DNA of 64,000 bases from Winogradskyella pacifica (GTDB lineage: Bacteria; Bacteroidota; Bacteroidia; Flavobacteriales; Flavobacteriaceae). This document shows positions 35,742 to 45,533 of this stretch, piece by piece. Positions within the stretch are counted from its first letter, which is position 1; the number at the start of each line of letters is the position of its first letter. The position numbers and the translations under genes are program-made. The stretch is taken from assembly GCF_013403915.1 (NCBI RefSeq), contig NZ_JABFDI010000002.1:1-64000 (forward strand), read 5' to 3'. The notes under the pieces are model-generated. The model searched no databases. It was not told the origin of the DNA and was given only the letters and a program-made list of their open reading frames with translations.

Positions 35742-37862
35742 ATGAAAACACCTTTAATTACACTCTTAATTGCATTAGTTTTTTGCTCATGTCAGTCAGA
35801 AGAGACTCAGAAGACTGAAGTTGCATCACCAAATAAAAACCTAGTAGTTGATTTCGATGTTAATACAGAAGGGCGTCCATATTACGTCGTTAAATTCAAC
35901 AATAAAACCGTTGTTGATACCTCTTATTTAGGTTTTGAATTTAAAGATGCTCCTGCTTTTCATAAGAATTTCATAATTAAAAATACAAGCAGTTCAACGT
36001 TTAACGAAACATGGCAAATGCCTTGGGGAGAACAGTTAGATGTGGTTAACCATTATAACGAATTAAAGGTTGAGCTTCAAGAAAAAACAAGTCCAGAGCG
36101 CTTTTTAAATATCGTCTTTAAAGTCTATGATGACGGTATTGGATTTAGATATGAGTTCCCAGAGCAAGCACGATTAAAAGGGGATATTTTTATCACGGAA
36201 GAACACACCGAATTCAACCTTACAGAAGATTACAATACATTTTGGATTCCTGGTGATTGGGATATTTATGAGCATTTATATAACACGACAGCATTGTCAG
36301 AAATTAATGCTTTACAATTCGCTAATCACAAAAATTTAGCGCAAACTTATATTCCAGAAAATGCGGTAAATACACCAGTTACTATGGTGGGAGCTGATGG
36401 CACACATTTAAGTTTTCATGAAGCGGCTTTAGTAGATTATTCAGGGATGACTTTAAAAGTGGATACAGAAAATCTTAACTTGAAGAGTAATTTAGTAGGT
36501 TCAGAAAATACAGATTATAAAGTAAAGCGAACGATGCCATTTAACACTCCTTGGAGAACAATTCATATCACAGATAACGCGCCAGATTTAATTGAGTCTA
36601 ATCTTATTGTTAATTTGAATGAACCTAATAAACTTGGAGATGTGTCTTGGTTTAAACCGATGAAATATACTGGTATTTGGTGGGAAATGCATTTAGGAAA
36701 ATCATCTTGGGATTACGGGATGACGCAAGATATGAGTACGTGGACAGATGGTGGTAAATCTAATGGAACCCATGGAGCGAATACCGAAAATGTAAAACGT
36801 TTCATCGATTTTTCAGCAAAAAACGATATTGGTGGAGTTTTAGTTGAAGGCTGGAATACCGGTTGGGAACATTGGATTGGTTTTGAAGATAGAGAAGGTG
36901 TTTTTGATTTTATAACCCCTTATCCAGATTACGATATTGATGAAGTGGTGCGTTATGGAAAAGAGAAAGGAGTGGACATTATTATGCATCACGAAACTTC
37001 GGCTGCAACAGAAACCTACACCAAACAACAAGACACTGCTTTTGCATTGATGCAGAAATATGGCATGCATACCGTAAAAACCGGTTACGTTGGAAAGATT
37101 CTTCCAAAAGGAGAATATCATCACGGTCAATACATGGTAAATCATTATAACAACACGGTTATAAAAGCAGCTAAATATGAAGTGGCCATCAATGCCCACG
37201 AGCCGATTAAAGCGACAGGTTTAAGACGTACGTATCCTAATACAATTTCGCGTGAAGGTTTAAGAGGTCAAGAATTTAATGCTTGGGCAACAGATGGTGG
37301 TAATCCTCCAGAACATTTACCAATTGTAGCTTTTACAAGAATGTTATCTGGACCAATAGATTTTACACCTGGTATTTTTAATATTAAGTTCGATGAGTTT
37401 AAAAAAGACAACCAGGTGAATACCACATTGGCTCAACAATTAGCCTTGTATGTGGTTATTTATAGTCCGGTGCAAATGGCTGCCGATTTGGTAGAACATT
37501 ATGAGGCTAACCCAGAACCTTTCCAATTTATAAAAGATGTTGGAGTGGATTGGGAAACGACTAAAGTTTTAAATGGTGTTGTAGGTGATTATGTCACTAT
37601 TGCCAGAAAGGAAAGAGAAACAGGAAATTGGTTTGTTGGAGGTATCACAGACGAAAATGCAAGAAACATAGATGTTGTTTTCGACTTTTTAGATGCGGAC
37701 CAAACGTATGAGGTTATCATTTATAAAGATGGCGAAAATGCACATTGGGATAACAATCCTTTGGCTATTTCTATAGAAAAAATAGAGGTGAGTAAAGACT
37801 CTAAATTAAATGTAAAGTTAGCTGAAGGTGGAGGTTTTGCTATCAGTCTTGTTAAGAAATAA
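35742..37862 (+). CDS. susB: GH97 alpha-glucosidase (SusB-type) lipoprotein
   Basis: 706 aa. Lipobox VFCSC with Cys17. N-terminal beta-super-sandwich (30-300), catalytic barrel (300-590), C-terminal beta domain. Candidate catalytic and calcium-binding glutamates are Glu418 (HHETSAA), Glu487 (NAHEPIKATG) and Glu511 (REGLRGQE); their spacing (69 and 24 residues) equals that of Glu439, Glu508 and Glu532 in the studied SusB of Bacteroides thetaiotaomicron, an inverting enzyme. It would release beta-glucose from maltodextrins. Last gene of the rightward arm. Confidence 0.92.
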   Translation: MKTPLITLLIALVFCSCQSEETQKTEVASPNKNLVVDFDVNTEGRPYYVVKFNNKTVVDTSYLGFEFKDAPAFHKNFIIKNTSSSTFNETWQMPWGEQLDVVNHYNELKVELQEKTSPERFLNIVFKVYDDGIGFRYEFPEQARLKGDIFITEEHTEFNLTEDYNTFWIPGDWDIYEHLYNTTALSEINALQFANHKNLAQTYIPENAVNTPVTMVGADGTHLSFHEAALVDYSGMTLKVDTENLNLKSNLVGSENTDYKVKRTMPFNTPWRTIHITDNAPDLIESNLIVNLNEPNKLGDVSWFKPMKYTGIWWEMHLGKSSWDYGMTQDMSTWTDGGKSNGTHGANTENVKRFIDFSAKNDIGGVLVEGWNTGWEHWIGFEDREGVFDFITPYPDYDIDEVVRYGKEKGVDIIMHHETSAATETYTKQQDTAFALMQKYGMHTVKTGYVGKILPKGEYHHGQYMVNHYNNTVIKAAKYEVAINAHEPIKATGLRRTYPNTISREGLRGQEFNAWATDGGNPPEHLPIVAFTRMLSGPIDFTPGIFNIKFDEFKKDNQVNTTLAQQLALYVVIYSPVQMAADLVEHYEANPEPFQFIKDVGVDWETTKVLNGVVGDYVTIARKERETGNWFVGGITDENARNIDVVFDFLDADQTYEVIIYKDGENAHWDNNPLAISIEKIEVSKDSKLNVKLAEGGGFAISLVKK

Positions 37863-38106
37863 TTTGAATAAATATATTTAGCTATATCCACTATCTAGGT
37901 AATAATTTAGTGCTGTCTGTTTCATTTGATTTTGCTTAATAATTTTAAGGGATTTTAAAATTTCAATTAAAATTTTTAAGACTCAATGCGTTGATTTGTC
38001 AAATGAGTTAATATGAAATCGTATTTTTATAAACAATTGTAATATTAATTGGTTTATTGCAATAGTGAATTTACATATCATATTACTCAAATGTCAAGTA
38101 AGATAG

Positions 38107-39669
38107 ATGCAGCTACATATAAAAGATACATTTAATAAAGAATTACCTTCAGATTCTAATACAGAGAATAGTAGGCGTCAAGTAACTGAAGCGACACATT
38201 CTTATGTTAGCCCTAGAATTCCATCGCAACCAAAATTAATTCATGCTTCAAAAGAGATGGCAAACGCCATTGGTTTAGATGAAGAGGCTATTAAATCAAA
38301 AGATTTTTTAGACGTTTTTTCGGGTTTAAAAATTTATCCAAAAACAAAACCGTATGCCATGGCTTATGCAGGGCATCAGTTTGGTAATTGGGCCGGGCAA
38401 TTAGGTGATGGTAGAGCTATTAATTTATTTGAAATTGAAGAAAACAGTAAACGTTGGGCAATTCAACTCAAAGGTTCGGGTGAAACACCATACTCAAGGC
38501 AAGGTGATGGATTAGCGGTGTTGCGCTCTTCAATTCGCGAATACTTATGTAGTGAAGCCATGCATCATTTAGGTGTGCCAACGACGAGGGCATTGAGTTT
38601 AATGGTGTCTGGAGATGATGTTTTACGAGATATGCTTTACAATGGTAATGCCGATTATGAAAAAGGAGCCATAGTTGCTAGAGCAGCACCTACTTTTATT
38701 CGGTTTGGTAATTTTGAATTGTTTGCAGCTCGTAATGATATCAAAAACCTTAAAAAGTTAACCGATTATACCTTAAAATACTTTTATCCCGAATTGGGTA
38801 AACCTTCCAAAGAAACCTATATCAAACTTTTTGAAGCGGTGACACAACGCACTTTGGATATGATTATTCATTGGCAACGCGTTGGTTTTGTACATGGAGT
38901 TATGAATACCGATAACATGTCCATTCTTGGCTTAACCATAGATTATGGACCTTATGGATGGCTCGAAGATTTTGATTTCGGATGGACACCAAATACCACA
39001 GATAAGCAAAATAAACGTTACCGTTTCGGGAATCAACCAAATATTGGACTTTGGAATTTACTACAATTAGCCAATGCATTGTATCCATTAATTGAAGAAG
39101 CCGAACCGATAGAAGCCATTTTAAATCAATACCAAGTTGATTTTGAAAAGCAATCCCTTCAAATGATGCGTTCTAAATTAGGGTTGCAAGTTGAACTTGA
39201 AGAAGATGCTAAATTATTGGCAAATTTTGAAGATTGCATGTTGCTATCTGAAACCGACATGACGATAGTGTTCCGATTATTAGCGAATTACAAAAAAGGA
39301 TGTCCTAAAAATGGCATAGAGATAATTGAAAACGCATTTTATAAATCAGAAGAACTTAATCAAGATAAATTAATGCAATGGAAAGTTTGGTTCAAAGCTT
39401 ACGACCAAAGATTGCATAAGGAGACAATTACAGATTCAGAACGTCAAAAAAACATGAATGCTGTGAACCCTAAATATGTTCTTAGAAATTATATGGCGCA
39501 GTTAGCTATTGATAAAGCAGATGAGGGGGATTATGGTTTGGTAGATGAATTATTTCAAGTATTAAAAAAACCTTACGATGAGCAACCAGAGTATGAAAAA
39601 TGGTTTGCCAAGCGTCCGGAATGGGCAAGGCATAAAGTCGGTTGCTCAATGCTGAGTTGCAGCTCTTAA
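38107..39669 (+). CDS. selO: SelO-family protein adenylyltransferase (AMPylase)
   Basis: 520 aa, normal for SelO (YdiU/UPF0061), a pseudokinase-fold enzyme that transfers AMP to protein hydroxyls and is linked to redox stress. Visible motifs: GHQFGNWAGQLGDGRA, LKGSGETPYSRQGDG, VLRSSIREYLCSEAMHHLG, and VHGVMNTDNMSILGLTIDYG for the metal-binding loop. The C-terminus ends GCSMLSCSS, the Cys-rich tail that in eukaryotic SelO carries selenocysteine; here it is all cysteine. It begins a rightward set of six closely spaced genes concerned with redox and thiols, after a 244-base gap with no recognised signal. Confidence 0.93.
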   Translation: MQLHIKDTFNKELPSDSNTENSRRQVTEATHSYVSPRIPSQPKLIHASKEMANAIGLDEEAIKSKDFLDVFSGLKIYPKTKPYAMAYAGHQFGNWAGQLGDGRAINLFEIEENSKRWAIQLKGSGETPYSRQGDGLAVLRSSIREYLCSEAMHHLGVPTTRALSLMVSGDDVLRDMLYNGNADYEKGAIVARAAPTFIRFGNFELFAARNDIKNLKKLTDYTLKYFYPELGKPSKETYIKLFEAVTQRTLDMIIHWQRVGFVHGVMNTDNMSILGLTIDYGPYGWLEDFDFGWTPNTTDKQNKRYRFGNQPNIGLWNLLQLANALYPLIEEAEPIEAILNQYQVDFEKQSLQMMRSKLGLQVELEEDAKLLANFEDCMLLSETDMTIVFRLLANYKKGCPKNGIEIIENAFYKSEELNQDKLMQWKVWFKAYDQRLHKETITDSERQKNMNAVNPKYVLRNYMAQLAIDKADEGDYGLVDELFQVLKKPYDEQPEYEKWFAKRPEWARHKVGCSMLSCSS

Positions 39670-39694
39670 TTTTTAATTTAAAAAAAACAGAACT

Positions 39695-40420
39695 ATGGAT
39701 TTTTCAAAACTAAAAGTATTATACATCAATTGCACATTAAAGAAATCACCTGCTGTAAGTCATACAGAAACACTTATGGAGGTGTCGCAAAATATCCTAA
39801 AAAAGGAGAATGTTTCTTTTGAAACAATTCGACTTATAGATTTAGATGTGGCGGTTGGTGTGTATCCAGATATGACAGAACACGGTTGGGAAAAAGATGA
39901 TTGGCCAAGTATTTATAAAAAAGTGAGTGAAGCCGATGTCTTAATCGTAGGAACACCAATTTGGTTAGGTGAAAAATCGTCTGAAGCTCAAAAGCTAATT
40001 GAACGTTTGTATGCTATGAGTGGAGAGACCAATGATAAAGGACAGTATGTGTTTTACGGTAAAGTAGGAGGATGTATGGTTACAGGTAATGAAGATGGAG
40101 TAAAACACTGCGCCATGGGTATATTATATGCTATGCAACATGTAGGGTATTCTATTCCACCGCAAGCCGATTGTGGATGGATTGGAGAAGTAGGACCAGG
40201 ACCAAGTTATGGGGATACCAAATGGAAGGATAAAACCATTAACCCACCAGTAGGTTTTGATTCTGAATTCACCAATAGAAACACCACATTTATGACCTAC
40301 AATCTTTTACACTTAGCTAAATTATTGAAAGAAAATAAAGGCTATAGTAATTACGGTAATTCTCGAGAAGCATGGGACAGTGGTACACATTGGTCTTTCG
40401 AAAACCCAGAATACAGATAG
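39695..40420 (+). CDS. Flavodoxin-like NAD(P)H-dependent FMN reductase family protein
   Basis: 241 aa with a flavodoxin-like fold: an N-terminal beta strand with the phosphate loop YINCTLKKSPAVSHTE, then VLIVGTPIWLGEKSS (83-97), the flavin-contacting strand, and a VGGCMVTGNEDGVKHCAMGI segment (126-145). No signal peptide. Family members bind FMN and reduce quinones or other electron acceptors. It lies 25 bases after selO. Confidence 0.82.
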   Translation: MDFSKLKVLYINCTLKKSPAVSHTETLMEVSQNILKKENVSFETIRLIDLDVAVGVYPDMTEHGWEKDDWPSIYKKVSEADVLIVGTPIWLGEKSSEAQKLIERLYAMSGETNDKGQYVFYGKVGGCMVTGNEDGVKHCAMGILYAMQHVGYSIPPQADCGWIGEVGPGPSYGDTKWKDKTINPPVGFDSEFTNRNTTFMTYNLLHLAKLLKENKGYSNYGNSREAWDSGTHWSFENPEYR

Positions 40421-40482
40421 AAATTAAGTGAACACAATTAGGAAAAATAAAAGTTCCTGTTAGATATTAAAAAGCAATAGAG

Positions 40483-40764
40483 ATGAAAGCAATTTGGAAT
40501 AATAAAGTCATAGCCGAAAGTACTGATACTATCGTCATAGAGAACAATCATTATTTTCCTCATGAGAGTATAAATAAGGAGTTTTTTAAACCAAGTGAAT
40601 TACATTCCGTATGTCCTTGGAAAGGCACAGCATCTTACTATACTATAGAGGTTGATGGCAAGGAAAATAAAGATGCAGCCTGGTTTTACCCAGAAGTATC
40701 AGAATTAGCAAAAGGGATTAAAAATCATGTAGCTTTTTGGAGAGGTGTAACAATTGAAGACTAA
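40483..40764 (+). CDS. DUF427 family protein
   Basis: 93 aa, complete for this small beta-rich family. The signature CPWKGTASYY (44-53) and an aspartate/tyrosine-containing AAWFYPEVSE segment (68-77) are present. The function is unknown. It lies 62 bases after the flavodoxin-like gene and 9 bases before the hydrolase-OsmC gene, so it is probably part of the same operon. Confidence 0.85.
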   Translation: MKAIWNNKVIAESTDTIVIENNHYFPHESINKEFFKPSELHSVCPWKGTASYYTIEVDGKENKDAAWFYPEVSELAKGIKNHVAFWRGVTIED

Positions 40765-40773
40765 AATTAGGTT

Positions 40774-41991
40774 ATGAAAAGCACAAAACTCAAAATAAAA
40801 AATAGAAAAGGTATAACTCTAAATGCTAATTTAGAATTACCAGCCAATCAGAAACCAAATTACTACGCCATTTTTGCGCATTGTTTTACGTGTAGCAGTA
40901 GTTTAAGTGCTGTAAGAAATGTGAGTAGAGCATTAACTCAAAATGGATTTGCGGTTTTACGTTTCGATTTTACAGGTTTAGGTAGAAGTGAAGGCGAGTT
41001 TGCTGATAGTCATTTTTCTGCAAATGTTGACGATTTACTAGATGTACATCAATATATGGAAGAGCACTACCAAGCACCAAGTCTGCTTGTTGGTCATTCA
41101 TTAGGGGGAGCAGCAGTATTAGTTGCCGCTTCAAAACTAGAAACTATAAAGGCGGTTGCTACTGTAGGTGCACCATCAACAGTAAATCATGTAAAGCATT
41201 TGTTTTCTCACCAAATTGACGCAACAGATGAAAAAGGACCCGTTGAGGTTAATATTGGTGGACGTCCATTTGTTATTAATAAAGATTTTGTTGAAGAATT
41301 TGACAAAACAGATTTACCTTCTATAGTTGAAAATTTACGTAAACCATTGTTAATTATGCATTCACCTTTCGATAAAATCGTAGGTATAGAGAATGCGGAG
41401 CAATTGTATAAAAAAGCACACCACCCTAAGAGTTTTATCACTTTAGATAATGCAGATCATTTATTGTCTAAGGAAGAAGATAGTCAGTATGTTGGCGAAA
41501 TTATAGGTACTTGGGCAAAGCGCTATTTTCCTAAGACTAAGAATAAAATGTTAAGCACAGAGGGAGAACAATTAGTTGGTCATTTAAATATTATTGAAAA
41601 TAATTTTACTACAGAAATCCAAACTAAAAACCATGCGTTTATTGCTGACGAACCTGCAAGTGTTGGTGGGAGTGATTTCGGTCCTTCACCATACGAATAT
41701 CTCAATGCCGCATTAGCAGCATGTACGGTAATGACTTTGAAAATGTATGCAGAGCGAAAAAAATGGGATCTGAGAGAAGTATTTGTTTATATTTCACATT
41801 CTAGGAAGCATAGCGATGACATGAAAGACAAAACAGACAAGCCAAAATACTTAGACCATATTAGCAAAAAACTAAAATTTGTTGGTGATTTAACGACTGA
41901 ACAAAAAGACCGTTTAAAAAGTATTTCGTCACGTTGTCCTGTACATAAAACCATAGCGAGCGAAGTTATTTTTGAAACTGAAATAATATAG
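40774..41991 (+). CDS. Alpha/beta hydrolase fused to OsmC peroxiredoxin-like domain
   Basis: 405 aa with two modules. Residues 1-255 are a serine hydrolase (GHSLGGA, Ser109; Asp200 in SPFDK; His229 in NADHLL). Residues 265-405 are an OsmC/Ohr domain with the two conserved cysteines Cys317 ([10 protein letters not shown]) and Cys388 (SSRCPVHKT), which in the family reduce organic hydroperoxides. The fusion is a known arrangement. It fits the redox theme of its neighbours. egtB starts 8 bases after the stop. Confidence 0.92.
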   Translation: MKSTKLKIKNRKGITLNANLELPANQKPNYYAIFAHCFTCSSSLSAVRNVSRALTQNGFAVLRFDFTGLGRSEGEFADSHFSANVDDLLDVHQYMEEHYQAPSLLVGHSLGGAAVLVAASKLETIKAVATVGAPSTVNHVKHLFSHQIDATDEKGPVEVNIGGRPFVINKDFVEEFDKTDLPSIVENLRKPLLIMHSPFDKIVGIENAEQLYKKAHHPKSFITLDNADHLLSKEEDSQYVGEIIGTWAKRYFPKTKNKMLSTEGEQLVGHLNIIENNFTTEIQTKNHAFIADEPASVGGSDFGPSPYEYLNAALAACTVMTLKMYAERKKWDLREVFVYISHSRKHSDDMKDKTDKPKYLDHISKKLKFVGDLTTEQKDRLKSISSRCPVHKTIASEVIFETEII

Positions 41992-41999
41992 ATTTATAC

Positions 42000-43166
42000 G
42001 TGGAAACCATAACAAAACATAGTATTTCAAAAGAACGCTTTTTAGACGTTAGACATCAAACAGAACTGATTTGTAAATCGCTTCAGGCGGAAGATGTATC
42101 CATCCAACCCGCAGAATTTGTGTCGCCCCCAAAATGGCATTTGGCACATACCACATGGTTTTTTGAGCAGTTTGTATTGACTGAATATCAGCTAGATTAC
42201 AAAGTATTTAACGACGATTTTGCCTATTACTTTAATAGTTATTACAATAACGTTGGCAAACGCGTAATGAGAGCCGAACGTGGTTTAATGACACGACCAA
42301 CGTTGCAAGAGGTATTAGAGTATAGAGCTTATGTTAATGCGCAGCTCTCAGAATTTATTTCGAAAGGTGTTTCTGAAGATATTTCAAATATTATCGAAAT
42401 TGGTTTACAGCACGAACAGCAGCATCAAGAACTATTAATTTACGATATCAAATATATTTTTGGGAACCAGCCTTCATTTCCTGTTTTAGATTATAAAATT
42501 CAATTACAAGCTGAAAACGAACCTCAAAAATTTCTTCAAATTAAAGAAGGCATTTATGAAATTGGTCATAATGAAGATGGATTTTGTTTTGATAATGAAT
42601 TAGGAAGACATAAGGTATATCTTCATGATTTTGAGATTTCAAATCAACTCGTCACCAATTCAGAATACATAGCATTTATAGATGCAGGTGGTTACGAAGA
42701 TTTTAATTATTGGCATGCTGAAGGTTGGGATTTTGTGCAGAATAATGATTTAAAAGCTCCATTGTATTGGTATAAGGTCGATGGCAAATGGATGCAATAT
42801 ACGCTTAACGGTTTTGTTGAGGTTAATGGCGATTTACCTGTAACTCACATCACGTTTTATGAAGCTTTTGCCTTTGCACAATGGAAAGGTATGCGTTTAC
42901 CAACCGAGTTTGAATGGGAGGTAGCGTCACCCAAGTTTAATTACGGTCAGCTTTGGGAATGGACCAATAGTGCCTATTTACCTTATCCTAATTACACCAA
43001 AGTAGACGGTGCGCTTGGTGAGTATAATGGTAAATTTATGGTGAATCAAATGGTATTGCGAGGTGGCTCAGTGGCGACTTCAAAAAATCATTGCAGACCA
43101 ACTTATAGAAATTTTTTTCAGCCAGACATGCGTTGGCTGTATTCAGGAATTAGATTAGCAAAATAA
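42000..43166 (+). CDS. egtB: Ergothioneine biosynthesis iron enzyme EgtB-like
   Basis: 388 aa, GTG start (no in-frame ATG nearby, and the N-terminus is already complete). A DinB-like N-terminal domain supplies the probable iron ligands His50 (WHLAHTTWFF) and His138/His142 in an HEQQHQE motif. The C-terminal formylglycine-enzyme-like domain contains FYEAFAFAQWKGMRLPTE, WEWTNSAYLPYP and VLRGGSVATSKNHCRPTYRN. EgtB joins a sulfur donor to hercynine to form a sulfoxide. It is immediately followed by egtD. No egtA, egtC or egtE lies nearby, so the sulfur donor may be free cysteine, as in some EgtB types. OvoA-like or other sulfoxide-synthase activity cannot be excluded. Confidence 0.9.
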   Translation: METITKHSISKERFLDVRHQTELICKSLQAEDVSIQPAEFVSPPKWHLAHTTWFFEQFVLTEYQLDYKVFNDDFAYYFNSYYNNVGKRVMRAERGLMTRPTLQEVLEYRAYVNAQLSEFISKGVSEDISNIIEIGLQHEQQHQELLIYDIKYIFGNQPSFPVLDYKIQLQAENEPQKFLQIKEGIYEIGHNEDGFCFDNELGRHKVYLHDFEISNQLVTNSEYIAFIDAGGYEDFNYWHAEGWDFVQNNDLKAPLYWYKVDGKWMQYTLNGFVEVNGDLPVTHITFYEAFAFAQWKGMRLPTEFEWEVASPKFNYGQLWEWTNSAYLPYPNYTKVDGALGEYNGKFMVNQMVLRGGSVATSKNHCRPTYRNFFQPDMRWLYSGIRLAK

Positions 43167-44105
43167 ATGACAGATAACTTTTCAAAAGATGTGCTTAAAG
43201 GCTTAACTGCCAAAAATAAACACTTGCCGTCTAAGTATTTTTACGATGATAATGGTAGTCGCATATTTCAGGAAATAATGAATATGCCAGAATATTATCC
43301 AACCAATTCAGAGTTTGAGATTTTGTCTATGCAATCCAAACAAATTAGTGAGGCCTTAAAATTTTCAGGACCTTTTAATATTGTAGAATTGGGCGCTGGT
43401 GATGGTTTTAAAACGTTTAAACTGTTAGAATATTTAGTGAATAACAATGTGGACTTTCATTATATACCCATAGACATTTCTCAAGAAGCTATAGATATTC
43501 TCACGCAACGATTAAAAGAAAAATTACCAGCTTTAAAAATACATCCAAAAGTGGGTGATTATTTTGAAATCTTAAAGGATAACAGGCAAAGTGATTTTCC
43601 TAGTTTATTGCTGTTTTTAGGTGGTAATATCGGAAATTACTTAGAAGATAAGGCCAAAGAATTATTAGAGCTTTTTAATAAAAACATGAAACGTGGTGAC
43701 AAGCTTTTAATTGGATTCGACTTAAAGAAAAACCCAATTACTATTCAGAATGCGTATTATGACAAGCATGGTATTACAAAGCGTTTTAACTTGAATTTAT
43801 TGGTCAGAATTAATAGAGAGTTAGATGCCGATTTTAAGATTGATGATTTCGATTTTTATTGCCATTACAATCCAATGACTGGAGATGTAAAGAGCTATAT
43901 CGTTAGCCTTAGAAAGCAAACGGTGCACCTAAAAGCTATAGATGAGTTTATTGATTTTGATTACGATGAATTGATATGGACAGAACTCTCAAAGAAATAC
44001 GCCTTAGAAGAAATCAATGATTTGGCGAAAAATGCTGATTTTAAAGTGGAAAACAACTTTTTAGATTGTAAGCATTACTTCACGGATAGTTTGTGGACAA
44101 AATGA
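43167..44105 (+). CDS. egtD: L-histidine N-alpha-trimethyltransferase EgtD
   Basis: 312 aa; the ATG begins on the base after the egtB stop. SAM-dependent methyltransferase fold: the N-terminal KYFYDDNGSRIFQEIMNMPEYY segment is split over residues 23-44; VELGAGDGFKT (68-78) is the SAM loop; LLFLGGNIGNYL (147-158) and LLIGFDLKKNP (176-186) are further family motifs. It makes hercynine from histidine, the substrate of EgtB. Last gene of the redox set. Confidence 0.92.
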   Translation: MTDNFSKDVLKGLTAKNKHLPSKYFYDDNGSRIFQEIMNMPEYYPTNSEFEILSMQSKQISEALKFSGPFNIVELGAGDGFKTFKLLEYLVNNNVDFHYIPIDISQEAIDILTQRLKEKLPALKIHPKVGDYFEILKDNRQSDFPSLLLFLGGNIGNYLEDKAKELLELFNKNMKRGDKLLIGFDLKKNPITIQNAYYDKHGITKRFNLNLLVRINRELDADFKIDDFDFYCHYNPMTGDVKSYIVSLRKQTVHLKAIDEFIDFDYDELIWTELSKKYALEEINDLAKNADFKVENNFLDCKHYFTDSLWTK

Positions 44106-44216
44106 TACCGATTAAAACCTAATGCGTTTGGGTTAAGTTATAAAAATATAATGGTGTTTCTTATCGCTAAATTGAAAGATCATTTTCAATACCTCATAAT
44201 TTTATAACGCGCAAAC

Positions 44217-45530
44217 GTGAAAAAGTATTTATACAACATAATAAAGTCATTAGATAAGCTAGAAAGTAATATTGCTTTTTACCCTTCAATTATTAGTCTT
44301 TTTGGGATGCTTTTTGCATTCTTCATGATTTATTTAGAGAGTATAGGCATTTCTAAATACCTCGTTGAGCATGCACCTATTTTAGTCGTTAATAATGCCG
44401 AAACAGCAAGAAGCTTACTAACCACATTTGTTGCCGGATTAATTTCTATAATGGTGTTTAGTTTTTCATTGGTGATGATTTTATTGAATCAGGCGTCTAG
44501 TAACTTTTCACCTAGATTGCTTCCAGGATTGATATCTAATAGAAGACATCAAATTATTTTAGGCATTTATAATTCCACTTTGCTTTACTGCATTTTTACA
44601 TTGGTTTCCATAACACCTCAAGGCGATAAATACCAAATGCCTGGTTTTTCGGTGTTATTAGGTATTGTTTTTATGACGCTGAGTTTAGGAGCGTTCATTT
44701 ATTTTATTCACTCTATTTCACAGGAAATTCAAGTGAATACAATAATGGATAAAATCTTCAAAAAATCGAAATTACGATTAGATAAGCTGATTGAAGCCGA
44801 AAAGCATATTGATACCGAGTTTGAAGATACCTCTAATTGGAAAGAAGTTATGGCAGATTCAACAGGTTATATGCAAGATGTGAGCTTGAATTCTTTAGCC
44901 GATTTAGCAGAAGAACATCAATTGAAAATTGAAATTGTGCCTATAAAAGGAGCTTATGTTTTAAAAGGTATCCCGATTTTAAAATATAAAGGTGACAGCG
45001 ATGAAGACCTAGAAAAAAAGCTAGCAGAAGCCATAACATTTTCTAATAGCGAACTTATAGAGGATAACTACGTACTAGCGTTTAAACAGATAACCGAAAT
45101 TGCGCTAAAAGCAATGTCGCCTGGTATTAACGACCCAGGAACCTGTATTAATAGCATCGATTATCTTACCGAGTTATTTGCATTGCGGATGACTAAGAAA
45201 GATAAAAGTTATTATTTCAGTGAGGATAAAACCGCGCTTATATTTATTAAAACAGTAAGTTTTGAACAGTTGCTTTATAATGTGATGGCATCACTTAGAA
45301 CCTACTGTAAGCATGATATTATTATTGTGCAGAAGCTGTTTTTAATGTTGCAATATTTACTTCAAAATAGTAATGTATTAAACGAAAACTATAACAAAGT
45401 TGTGATTAAGGAGATAAAAAATCTCGAAAAAGACGCCTTAGATAACCATAAAAATGAAGCAGATATCTCGGTTATAAAATCATGCATCAAAAGGTTGCAA
45501 CAGGTTAATTCTTTGGGCTATGAGATTTAA
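44217..45530 (+). CDS. DUF2254 membrane protein
   Basis: 437 aa, GTG start chosen because the next bases encode MKKYLYNIIKSLDKLE-like sequence and there is no upstream ATG. Four membrane segments lie in the first 170 residues (about 22-42, 62-85, 105-125, 140-165), with NQASSNFSPRLLPGLISNRR (83-102), a family signature. The rest is cytoplasmic, containing KAMSPGINDPGTCINSIDYL (286-305). The function is unknown. It stands 111 bases after egtD. Confidence 0.85.
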   Translation: MKKYLYNIIKSLDKLESNIAFYPSIISLFGMLFAFFMIYLESIGISKYLVEHAPILVVNNAETARSLLTTFVAGLISIMVFSFSLVMILLNQASSNFSPRLLPGLISNRRHQIILGIYNSTLLYCIFTLVSITPQGDKYQMPGFSVLLGIVFMTLSLGAFIYFIHSISQEIQVNTIMDKIFKKSKLRLDKLIEAEKHIDTEFEDTSNWKEVMADSTGYMQDVSLNSLADLAEEHQLKIEIVPIKGAYVLKGIPILKYKGDSDEDLEKKLAEAITFSNSELIEDNYVLAFKQITEIALKAMSPGINDPGTCINSIDYLTELFALRMTKKDKSYYFSEDKTALIFIKTVSFEQLLYNVMASLRTYCKHDIIIVQKLFLMLQYLLQNSNVLNENYNKVVIKEIKNLEKDALDNHKNEADISVIKSCIKRLQQVNSLGYEI

Positions 45531-45533
45531 GAA

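Noticed and set aside
36840..37199. 119-codon minus-strand ORF inside the GH97 gene
   Set aside because: It is antisense to a well-supported enzyme, has no recognisable family and no start context; it reflects codon use of the GH97 gene.
39640..39669. Selenocysteine in SelO
   Set aside because: The Cys-rich C-terminus is encoded by ordinary Cys codons and a normal stop; no in-frame TGA or SECIS-like need.
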